In this document: positions 1-6,716 of the stretch, piece by piece
Numbering within the stretch: position 1 is the stretch's first letter
Layout: every line of letters starts with the position of its first letter
Assembly: GCA_964483775.1 (NCBI GenBank)
Contig: CAZADA010000055.1
Span: 1 to 18,834 of the forward strand
DNA from: CAZADA01 sp964483775
GTDB lineage: Bacteria > Pseudomonadota > Alphaproteobacteria > Caulobacterales > Maricaulaceae
Length of the DNA: 18,834 nucleotides
Reading direction: 5' to 3'
Made by a program: the position numbers and the translations under genes
The notes under the pieces: generated by a model
Databases searched by the model: none
Told to the model about the DNA's origin: nothing
The model's input: only the letters and a program-made list of their open reading frames with translations

Positions 1-128
1 GCTTCGCTTTCGACAAGCGTGATCGAGATCCGCCGCGCGTCGAGCAAATGCGCCAGCGCCGCCGCGCTCATCCAGCCGGCCGTACCGCCTCCGACAATGA
101 CAATCTTGGTGATCGCTTGGGGATTCAC
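1..128 (-). CDS. Flavin-dependent tryptophan halogenase family protein C (N-terminal fragment)
   Basis: Only the first 42 codons are in the window; the gene runs off the left edge. The reverse strand from a GTG at 128 encodes an N-terminus with the dinucleotide-binding motif GGGTAGWM around residues 13-20, followed by a predicted second beta-strand ending in LVESEA. This matches residue for residue the pattern of the two intact halogenase-like proteins upstream in the same operon. The GTG overlaps the TGA of the preceding gene as GTGA, so translation is probably coupled; no strong Shine-Dalgarno is visible. The family uses FADH2, oxygen and a halide to make hypohalous acid at a conserved lysine. 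Whether this member halogenates anything, and what, cannot be judged from the fragment. Confidence 0.85.
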   Translation of the reverse strand, partial: MNPQAITKIVIVGGGTAGWMSAAALAHLLDARRISITLVESE

Positions 129-1654
129 GACGCGGGCTCACTGTGGCTGGCAGGGGCGCCTTTGCAGAAACGATCGATAAACTCTTGGTGACCGGGCATC
201 GCCGACACCGTCTTCGCCACCAGACCACGCATATTGGCGAGGCTCTGGGACACATTGGAGTCGCTGAGCGTGTCGGCCATAGGGTTGGAGCCTCGGGGCC
301 CGCGCCCCTGCCCGTCCATGACCGCCTGCCAGCTGGTGACGCAAAACAGCTCATCATCGTATCGAAAGAAACGACCGCTCGCCTCCATCAGCGCCATCTT
401 CCGCTGCAGCGTTTCGGGCACATCGATGGTCTTCATCCGCCGCCAAAACGGCGTGTCGGTCCGGTCACTGGCCACATAGTGCAGGATGATAAAGTCGCGG
501 ATATGTTGGAAACTCACGCTCAGCAGACGATTGTACTCGTCGCGTTCAACCGGGTTGAACGCCGTGTCGGGAAACAAGGCCAGCAGTTTGGCGACGCCCG
601 ATTGGATCATATGGATTGACGTCGACTCCAGCGGCTCCAAAAAGCCGGCGGACAACCCAATGGCCACGCAGTTGTTCACCCACAGCTTCTCGCGACGCCC
701 AGTGACAAAGCGCAAATGGCGCGGCTCGGCCAACGGTGCGCCATCGAGCGCCTGAAGGAGCGTCTCCAACGCCGCGTCCGCATCCAGATGCTCACTGCAA
801 TAGACATGGCCGTTCCCCACGCGGTGCTGCAGCGGAATGCGCCATGTCCAGCCCGCGTCCCTGGCGGTCGCGATGGTGTAGGGCCTCGGCGCTTCAACGC
901 TCTCGCAGGGCAGCGCCACAGCGCGATCCATCGGCAACCAGCGCCGCCAATCTTGGTATCCGGCTTGAAGCGTCTGCTCGATCAAAAGCCCGTAGAACCC
1001 CGTGCAGTCGATGAACAGCTGGCCATCAAACTCGCGCCCGTCTTCAAGCTGGACGCGCTCGATGAACCCGGTGTCGGCGACCTGGCGCACCTGCACCACC
1101 TTGCCCTCGATCCGCTTCACACCGCGCGCCTGCGCGAACCGGCTCAGATACCCCGCATAAAGCGTTGCATCGAAGTGAAACGCATAGCCCATTTTCGACA
1201 GCACAGACCTGGGGTCGCCATCGGGACGAACGAACCGCCCCGCATACGCCGCCGAAGCGTTGAGGCTGTAGCTGTTAAGGCTGTGGGTCTCTCCAGCGCC
1301 GTTGTCCCGGCGCCAAAAGTGATGGAACTCCGTCCCCTCAAGATCAAAGCCGTATTCACCGAAGGGGTGGAAGTATCGATCACCGATCCGGCCCCAGTCG
1401 CGAAACTCAATCCCAAGCTTAAACGTGCCCTGGGTCTCGCGCACAAAATCGTTTTCATCGATGCCGAGCATCCGATTGAACGTCGCGATCTGCGGTATTG
1501 TCGCCTCGCCAACGCCGATGGTCCCGATGTCCTCGGACTCGATCAGCACGATTTGCGTTTGGTCTGGGGGAAGATACCGCGACAACGCCGCCGCGGTCAT
1601 CCAACCCGCCGTCCCCCCGCCGACAATGACAATCTTGCTTATGCGCTCAGCCAA
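125..1654 (-). CDS. Flavin-dependent tryptophan halogenase family protein B
   Basis: A 509-residue protein of normal length for the family. Visible landmarks are the FAD-binding GGGTAGW at residues 12-18, a lysine at residue 79 in TFKLGIEF (position of the catalytic lysine of PrnA), the HPFG segment at 96-99, a WxWxIP signature (WTWRIP, 269-274) and the PLES segment with Glu343 (equivalent to the PrnA active-site Glu). All residues expected for hypohalous acid chemistry therefore appear present. The start is taken as TTG at 1654: it has a perfect AGGAGG six bases upstream and lies immediately before the conserved sequence, whereas the ATG codons further upstream would add 16 residues inside the previous gene. 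It overlaps the preceding gene by 8 bases and the next by 4 (GTGA). Such genes commonly accompany TonB-dependent receptors in Caulobacter and Xanthomonas relatives. The natural substrate is unknown, and free tryptophan should not be assumed. Confidence 0.92.
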   Translation of the reverse strand: MAERISKIVIVGGGTAGWMTAAALSRYLPPDQTQIVLIESEDIGTIGVGEATIPQIATFNRMLGIDENDFVRETQGTFKLGIEFRDWGRIGDRYFHPFGEYGFDLEGTEFHHFWRRDNGAGETHSLNSYSLNASAAYAGRFVRPDGDPRSVLSKMGYAFHFDATLYAGYLSRFAQARGVKRIEGKVVQVRQVADTGFIERVQLEDGREFDGQLFIDCTGFYGLLIEQTLQAGYQDWRRWLPMDRAVALPCESVEAPRPYTIATARDAGWTWRIPLQHRVGNGHVYCSEHLDADAALETLLQALDGAPLAEPRHLRFVTGRREKLWVNNCVAIGLSAGFLEPLESTSIHMIQSGVAKLLALFPDTAFNPVERDEYNRLLSVSFQHIRDFIILHYVASDRTDTPFWRRMKTIDVPETLQRKMALMEASGRFFRYDDELFCVTSWQAVMDGQGRGPRGSNPMADTLSDSNVSQSLANMRGLVAKTVSAMPGHQEFIDRFCKGAPASHSEPAS

Positions 1655-2600
1655 CCGACGCCTCCTGAGCCAATTGTGCGTGCACATGACGGCGAACATC
1701 ATCCATGGGGATCGCGTCGACGATCAGCGGATACCCCACCGGTTCATCGCCAGCGTGCAGCAAGGCCGCGATCCACTCAGCCGAAATGAACGGGTCGTCA
1801 TCGACCGGGACAATCCTGCCCAACTCAGTCCAAACCCGTCGACGGTGCGCGAGCGCGTGACGGTTCGGAGCGCCGCCAACCACCAATCCGCGCATGTCCT
1901 GAACAACGGCTGTGATGCTGGCGATGCGCCGATCATATTCGCCCTCTTCGCGCCCCCCGCCCCCACGCCGCGGCCATGTGGCGATCAAAACGCGAAGGCA
2001 CAGGTCCAGCGAAAGCAGTTTGAGCTCATCGAGCTCGGGACACGCAAGGGCGGTCAATCCGATCTTTCGACATGGCGCCTGTTCGCCCACGGGCCGTTCG
2101 CTGGCTCCCGCCTCGATGACCAGTCCGACGTCGGAGATTGATGATGGCTCGCACGCTTGCACCCCCGCCCTGCGCGCAATCCCTTCCACCGCCTGAGCGT
2201 AGACGCCAGACGGGACCCGGTAGCAGCCCGCAACCGGCTGCATGGCGTTGAACGCCCACAAATCACTGAGATCCTCAGACGCGCGGGCGCGCGACCACAC
2301 ATTGACAAACGCAGCCCCGCCGAGCGGCGCGCCAAACGGCGAAAGCGGGACCTGCTTGCCCCCAAAGCGCCACGCGGCCGCGGGCTTCGCGCCCGGCAAC
2401 TGCGCTGCATTCAGGCCAAGACTGCGGTGCAATCGCGACATTTCGGGGCGAACGAACACCTCGTCCGGCGACACCGCGCCGTGCGGCTGAACGTGCACCC
2501 GCGCCGCGTCCAAACCGGCAAAGCGCACCACCGCGCACGCCGCCAGCCAGGCGGAAATCGGCTCGCCCCGGATGACAACCGACCCGAGCTCACCGCTCAT
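1647..2600 (-). CDS. Degenerate halogenase paralogue lacking FAD and catalytic motifs
   Basis: A 317-residue protein with no obvious motif of its own, but it lines up by eye with its neighbours. VVIRGEPISAWLAA (8-21) sits where IVIVGGGTAGWMTAA lies in protein B, with two of the three glycines lost. LHRSLGL (57-63) matches FNRMLGI; the catalytic-lysine segment is replaced by PAAAWRFG (73-80); SPFG (87-90) matches HPFG; YRVPSGVYAQ (127-136) matches FHFDATLYAG. EYDRRIASITAVVQDMRGLVV (221-241) matches the EYNRLL...IRDFIILHY helix, and FISAEWIAAL (271-280) matches the C-terminal W-containing segment. Roughly 150 residues of the middle, including WxWxIP, are absent. The ATG at 2600 overlaps the upstream stop as ATGA. 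The frame is open throughout, so it is not a simple pseudogene. I infer a non-catalytic partner or decaying copy; the function is unknown. Confidence 0.75.
   Translation of the reverse strand: MSGELGSVVIRGEPISAWLAACAVVRFAGLDAARVHVQPHGAVSPDEVFVRPEMSRLHRSLGLNAAQLPGAKPAAAWRFGGKQVPLSPFGAPLGGAAFVNVWSRARASEDLSDLWAFNAMQPVAGCYRVPSGVYAQAVEGIARRAGVQACEPSSISDVGLVIEAGASERPVGEQAPCRKIGLTALACPELDELKLLSLDLCLRVLIATWPRRGGGGREEGEYDRRIASITAVVQDMRGLVVGGAPNRHALAHRRRVWTELGRIVPVDDDPFISAEWIAALLHAGDEPVGYPLIVDAIPMDDVRRHVHAQLAQEASVG
1661..1666 (-). promoter_or_regulatory. Ribosome binding site for TTG start of halogenase B
   Basis: AGGAGG on the minus strand lies six bases before the TTG at 1654 and inside the 3' end of the preceding gene. 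This perfect match decides the choice of the unusual TTG start. Confidence 0.75.
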
Positions 2601-4108
2601 GACAGCACACGCCCGCCCGCTGGGCAGTTTTGCGCGATCCAATCGGCGTGAGCCGGCAAACGTTCCGCGGCTGAGCGTATGTGGTCCCGCAGGCCCGCCA
2701 GGTTGCGCTCGACCTCCTCGTCAGGAAATTGGTCAACGCGCGGATCATAATCACCCGGCACAACACGCTGGCCCAGATACACGGCCAACCAGCTGGGCTC
2801 GAGAAACAAGCCATGATCATAGGTCTGGACCTGCCCGCTCGCCCTGAACAACTCCATCTTGTCGGCCAGCGAGCCTGGCAACGCCATCGCGCGCATATGC
2901 CGCCAGAAGGGCGTGTCCTCGCGCTCGGTGGCCACATAGTGCAGCACCAGGAAATCGCGGATGCGCTCAAACTCCAGGTCCATCATTCGATTGTACTCGG
3001 CCCGTGCAACCCCAACGTCGCCAGCGCCCTGCATGAGCTCGACCAGATAGGTGATCCCTTGTTGCACAAGGTAGATGCTGGTGGACTCCAGCGGCTCCAA
3101 AAAGCCGCCCGCCAGGCCCACCGCGACACAGTTCTTGTTCCAGAGCGCGCGCCGTTTGCCCGTCACGAACCGCAGCAAGCGCGGGTCGGCCAACAACTCT
3201 CCTTCCAACGACTGCACCAAACGATCTTCAGCCGCCCGGTCTTCCAAAAAGCCGCTCGCATAGACATGACCGTTCCCGGTTCTGTGCTGTAGCGGAATGC
3301 GCCATTGCCAGCCGGCCTCACGCGCCGTGGCCCGCGTGTACGGCGTCATCGGTCCAGCGCTCCGACATGGCGCAGCGACGGCGCGATCGCATGGCAGCCA
3401 GTGGCTCCAATCCTCATAGCCCGTATGGAGCGCCTGTTCGATCAGAACGCCGCGAAAGCCCGAGCAATCAATGAACAGGTCGCCCTCAACTTCGCGTCCG
3501 TCCTCCAAAATGATGCGCTCAATATCGCCGTTGTTGCCCAGACGCGCCTCAACAACCCGGCCCTCGATCCGCTTAACGCCGCGATCTTCACCAAGAGCGC
3601 GCAGGTAAGGCGCATAGGCGGTGGCGTCGAGTTGATACGCGAACCGATAGGTCGAGAGCACCGAGCGCGCGTCTGCAGATGGCGGGGCGAACCGCCCAAG
3701 CCTCGCCGCGACAACCGGCAATGAGTAGTCGCAAATCGGCTCGGACCGGGCTGCAAACTTCCGCCAAAAATGGTGGAACCCGATGCCGTCATTGGCCATC
3801 CCGTAGTCGCCGAACGGGTGGATGTAGCTATCGCCCTTGCGCGCCCAGTCGACAAATTCGATCCCCAACTTCACCGTGGCGCTTGTCGCGGCCATGAAGT
3901 CCATTTCGTCGATACCAAGGGTCTGGTTGAAAAAACGAAGATGGGGCAGCGTGGCTTCGCCCACACCGATAATGCCGATGGCTTCGGACTCCACGAGTGT
4001 GACGCTCACCCCAGCCCGTCCCAACAGGCTGATGACGCCCGTGGCGCTCATCCAGCCGGACGTGCCGCCTCCCAGTACGACAATTCGGCGGTAAGGGCGC
4101 TGTTGCAT
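2597..4108 (-). CDS. Flavin-dependent tryptophan halogenase family protein A
   Basis: A 503-residue protein of normal family length and the first gene of the halogenase operon. The FAD-binding GGGTSGW lies at residues 13-19, the putative catalytic lysine at Lys80 in TVKLGIEF, HPFG at 97-100, the WxWxIP signature (WQWRIP) at 267-272, and the active-site Glu341 in LEPLEST. It is clearly paralogous to protein B, with shared blocks such as GNGHVY, FLEPLESTSI and LHYVA. The start is the ATG at 4108; the Shine-Dalgarno is weak (GGA five bases upstream). It follows a 77-base spacer after the LacI gene that carries a predicted promoter and operator-like element. The TGA overlaps the next ATG by four bases. 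The substrate is unknown; the setting argues for a role connected with the receptor or glucan use rather than with an antibiotic pathway, since no peptide synthetase or polyketide gene is nearby. Confidence 0.92.
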   Translation of the reverse strand: MQQRPYRRIVVLGGGTSGWMSATGVISLLGRAGVSVTLVESEAIGIIGVGEATLPHLRFFNQTLGIDEMDFMAATSATVKLGIEFVDWARKGDSYIHPFGDYGMANDGIGFHHFWRKFAARSEPICDYSLPVVAARLGRFAPPSADARSVLSTYRFAYQLDATAYAPYLRALGEDRGVKRIEGRVVEARLGNNGDIERIILEDGREVEGDLFIDCSGFRGVLIEQALHTGYEDWSHWLPCDRAVAAPCRSAGPMTPYTRATAREAGWQWRIPLQHRTGNGHVYASGFLEDRAAEDRLVQSLEGELLADPRLLRFVTGKRRALWNKNCVAVGLAGGFLEPLESTSIYLVQQGITYLVELMQGAGDVGVARAEYNRMMDLEFERIRDFLVLHYVATEREDTPFWRHMRAMALPGSLADKMELFRASGQVQTYDHGLFLEPSWLAVYLGQRVVPGDYDPRVDQFPDEEVERNLAGLRDHIRSAAERLPAHADWIAQNCPAGGRVLS

Positions 4109-4168
4109 CGGTCCAAAACCCCGGGAAATCGCCCGTATTTCCTGGTGTGCGGGCCCTAACTCACCAGA

Positions 4169-4197
4169 ATTAAGGCGAACTTGACCTACGTTGTCAA
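4169..4197 (-). promoter_or_regulatory. Predicted promoter of the halogenase operon
   Basis: On the minus strand, a perfect -35 hexamer TTGACA (4192-4197) is followed after 17 bases by CTTAAT (4169-4174), a partial match to TATAAT. It lies about 60 bases upstream of the ATG at 4108. The -35 end overlaps the last codons of the LacI gene. Confidence 0.5.
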
Positions 4198-4199
4198 AT
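4178..4199. promoter_or_regulatory. Operator-like element shared with the receptor promoter (copy 1)
   Basis: On the minus strand this contains TTGACAACGTAGGTCAA, an inverted repeat with TTGAC/GTCAA arms around a seven-base centre. The same 22-base element, with 19 matches, is at 14654-14675. It overlaps the -35 box and spacer of the predicted halogenase promoter, a typical place for a LacI-family repressor to bind. Binding by the LacI protein encoded immediately upstream is inference. Confidence 0.5.
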
Positions 4200-5309
4200 C
4201 CCCTCGAGCAGCGGCGCGCCCCCGGTCGCGAGATGGCGCGGGCCCGGTAGACTGACGCAGCACCATTTCGTAGGGCAAGTTCTCAATGAAGCCCGTTTCG
4301 CGCCCGCCATTGCGCCCGAGCATTTGGGTTAACACCTCCATCGCCCGCGCACCGAATCCTTGCAGGGGCTGGCGCACTGTCGNNNNNNNNNNGGAAACGG
4401 ATCATCGTCCGACGCGTAAACGTGTCGCACTGTCGGCAGCGCCGGCCACATTTTTTTCGCGATCTCGGAATCATCGAAGCCAACAATCGACAACCCGCTC
4501 GGCACGCCAACCTGGTGGCGATGCGCAGCGACCAACACGCCCGCCGCCATATCGTCATTGGCCGCGAACACGGCGGTCGGCGGGTCGGCCATCTCCAAAA
4601 ACGCGTTCCCCGCCGCCAGGCCGGTCTCAAAGTCAAACAGACCCGGCTGCACCAGGCTTGGGTCAGGCTCGACGCCGGCGTCGCGCAACGCGTCACAGTA
4701 CCCGCGGAAGCGCTCATGAGTGGCGCCTTGATCCTCTTTGCCCCGAACAAATCCAATGCGCGTGTGCCCAAGGTCGATGAGATGTTGGGTCGCATCCCGA
4801 GCCGCCGCGTGGTCGTCGATCAACACCGTCGCATTGGTGTCTGCAATGTCGTTGGGTCCGATCCGAACAATGGCGATTCCCATGTCCGCAACGGCCGCGT
4901 TCACCACGGCGTCGTCTGACAGCGGAGGGACGAGGATCACGCCGTCGGGCTTCCCGTCCCGCGTCAAGTTTTCACACCACGTCGCCAAGAACTGATCGTT
5001 CTTTGCGTCCGCAAGATCCAGCATGGACACGGTCATGCTGTAACCCGCCATCTGGCAGGCATAGAGCGCGCCAAACTGGATGGCGTGAACGAACCCCGAA
5101 TTGAGAGAATGGCTGACGACGTGGATCCGATAGCTGCGCCGGGATCGCAGGCTGCGGGCCGACGCGCTTGGCACGTATCCCAGCTCGCGGACCGCCTTGC
5201 GCACCTTGGTGCGCATTGCGTCCTGAACATGCGGCTCGTTGTTGAGAACACGAGAGACGGTTTTGACGGACACCCCCGCATGGCGAGCGACGTCAATCAT
5301 CTTTACCAT
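4186..5309 (-). CDS. LacI-family transcriptional regulator (interrupted by assembly gap)
   Basis: The N-terminal helix-turn-helix covers residues 4-24 (MIDVARHAGVSVKTVSRVL), with the hinge around 46-56, followed by a periplasmic-binding-protein-like sensor domain ending in SIVGFDDSEIAKKMWPALPTVR. The reading frame meets a run of Ns at 4383-4392 after 305 residues. The sequence beyond the gap resumes in another frame with TVRQPLQGFGARAMEVL, the standard LacI C-terminal segment, and ends at 4186. I treat this as one gene broken by an assembly gap of wrong length, not as two genes or a real frameshift. The ATG at 5309 has GAGG six bases upstream and overlaps the preceding TAA by seven bases, placing it last in the sugar operon. 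Its ligand is probably a cello-oligosaccharide or another breakdown product, by context only. Confidence 0.85.
4373..4435. repeat. Ten-base direct repeat flanking the assembly gap
   Basis: CGCACTGTCG occurs at 4373-4382, directly against the left edge of the Ns, and again at 4426-4435. Joining the two copies restores one frame and gives the peptide WPALPTVRQPLQGF, the expected LacI consensus. The 33 bases between the gap and the second copy (4393-4425) may therefore be a faulty contig end. Confidence 0.6.
4383..4392. other. Assembly gap of 10 Ns
   Basis: Ten consecutive unknown bases inside the LacI gene. The frames on the two sides do not match across exactly ten bases, so the length is a placeholder. 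Confidence 0.98.
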
Positions 5310-6703
5310 TGTTCGCCTCGCTGCCCGTCGGCCTCGGCACTACGCGTCAACCTGTCAACAATCTCGGAGTGAATACGCCGATTAAGCGGCAAAAGACAAA
5401 CAGGCACAGTCGATAGCGCCAGTAAGAGTGCAGGACAGACCGACAGGAAGACGACAAGCCCCTGCCCCACACCCTCCGCTTGCACAGCCAGGTCCGCGTC
5501 ATAGCCCACACCAGACAACACCTGGGTGACCAAGACCCCCATAACGCCCCCCGAGATCTTTTGCGCAACCAGCACAGAGCCAAACACCAGCCCCTCCGAA
5601 CGCCGCCCTGACTTGATTTGCCCATACTCAACCGCATCAGGAATGAACGACCAGAGCAACACGGCAAAGGCGCCAAAGCACAACCCAAAACAAACGATCT
5701 GCAACGGGACGCCAGAAATCATCACTGGACCAAACACCAACATGTGCAGACCAATCATGCCGACCGCGGCGGAGGACAAACACCAAGATCGTTTCTTACC
5801 CGCCCACCGGATGAATAATGTCCAAGCCGGAACGCCAACCATGATCGAGACCGCAAACGAGGTGAGTATGATTTCTTTGGAAACGAACACCGCTTTGTTC
5901 GCCTCGATAAAGTAAACCATCGAAATCATCAGTGATGCATTGGCGCCCGTTTGCAAAAATATCACGGCCAACAAGAGCAACAGCGCCTTGTTGTCTCGAA
6001 GCCTCCGCCACAAACTTGATTGTGGATCAGCGCCAGCCGCCCCGCCGCCTGAGGGCAATGGCCGCTCACGTGTCGCAAGAAAACACGCAACCAATGCGCC
6101 CGTCGCAACGATCGAGCCCACGACAATGACCGATTGGAACCCAGACGCGGTGTAGGTTTCCCCGCCGCTGAACCACCGCGCCAATGGCGGGAACAACAGC
6201 GACACCACCAACAAGCCGCCGAACGCGCAAAACATGCGCACGCCCGACAGTTCGGTGCGCTCCACGCTGTCATAGGTCAACCGTGACGACAGCGCCGCAT
6301 AAGGGATCGCCACCAGCGTGTAGGCGGTGCGAAACACGATCGTGGCGACAATCAGCGCTGCAATGAGCGACGGGCCCGTCAGCGGCGGCGCCCAGAACAG
6401 CAGCACCGCAGCGCCGCCCAGCACCGGTCCGCCCCACAGCAGAAACGGCCTGTACGTGCCGTGGCGGGTTCGCACGCGCTCAGCAAGTCCAGCGACAAAG
6501 GGATCTGAGAACGCATCCCAGATCGTGCCAATTAAGAAGATCAAACCCGCTGTTTCCGGCGCGATGCCGACAACATCGGTGTACCAAAACACCAGCCAGA
6601 TCGAGAGCGAATTCCAATAAATGTTGAGGCCGAAATCGCCAACGCCGTATCCCGCTAGCATGCCAAGTTTTCGAACGCCCATTCGTTCAACCGGCTTGGA
6701 CAA
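5303..6703 (-). CDS. GPH-family (glycoside-pentoside-hexuronide) MFS sugar:cation symporter
   Basis: A 466-residue inner-membrane protein with many hydrophobic segments. Family signatures are the N-terminal GYGVGDFG (18-25) and the loop DPFVAGLAERVRTRHGTYRPF (67-87), which is characteristic of GPH symporters such as MelB and XynP relatives. C-terminal features include the SFIPDAVEYGQIKSGRRSEG segment, also typical of the family. It probably imports glucose, cellobiose or another glucan product with a proton or sodium. The start is taken as TTG at 6703, seven bases after a perfect AGGAGG that overlaps the stop codon of the GntP gene; an upstream start at 6838 would put 45 non-family residues inside GntP, and the ATG at 6682 has no ribosome site. 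The 3' end overlaps the LacI start by seven bases. Confidence 0.88.
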   Translation of the reverse strand: MSKPVERMGVRKLGMLAGYGVGDFGLNIYWNSLSIWLVFWYTDVVGIAPETAGLIFLIGTIWDAFSDPFVAGLAERVRTRHGTYRPFLLWGGPVLGGAAVLLFWAPPLTGPSLIAALIVATIVFRTAYTLVAIPYAALSSRLTYDSVERTELSGVRMFCAFGGLLVVSLLFPPLARWFSGGETYTASGFQSVIVVGSIVATGALVACFLATRERPLPSGGGAAGADPQSSLWRRLRDNKALLLLLAVIFLQTGANASLMISMVYFIEANKAVFVSKEIILTSFAVSIMVGVPAWTLFIRWAGKKRSWCLSSAAVGMIGLHMLVFGPVMISGVPLQIVCFGLCFGAFAVLLWSFIPDAVEYGQIKSGRRSEGLVFGSVLVAQKISGGVMGVLVTQVLSGVGYDADLAVQAEGVGQGLVVFLSVCPALLLALSTVPVCLLPLNRRIHSEIVDRLTRSAEADGQRGEQW

Positions 6704-6710
6704 CGGCCCG

Positions 6711-6716
6711 CCTCCT
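6711..6716 (-). promoter_or_regulatory. Ribosome binding site for TTG start of the GPH symporter
   Basis: AGGAGG on the minus strand, seven bases before the TTG at 6703. It overlaps the TAG stop of the gluconate permease gene (6715-6717), so termination and reinitiation are probably linked. Confidence 0.75.

Noticed and set aside
716..1789. A long plus-strand open frame (357 codons) opposite halogenase B
   Set aside because: It is antisense to a well-recognised gene, its product is rich in Arg, Pro and His as expected of a GC-rich shadow frame, and it has no recognisable domain.
1647..2600. Treating the short halogenase paralogue as a frameshifted pseudogene
   Set aside because: The frame is open from end to end, homology stays in a single frame on both sides of the missing middle, and the junctions with both neighbours are intact.
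125..4108. An antibiotic or indole-alkaloid biosynthetic cluster, suggested by the halogenases
   Set aside because: No synthetase, prenyltransferase, tryptophan oxidase or flavin reductase gene is nearby; the neighbours are all sugar-use genes.
4186..4377. A separate small gene of 63 residues downstream of a truncated LacI
   Set aside because: Its sequence is the standard LacI C-terminal segment and it lies just beyond the N gap, so it is the end of the same gene.
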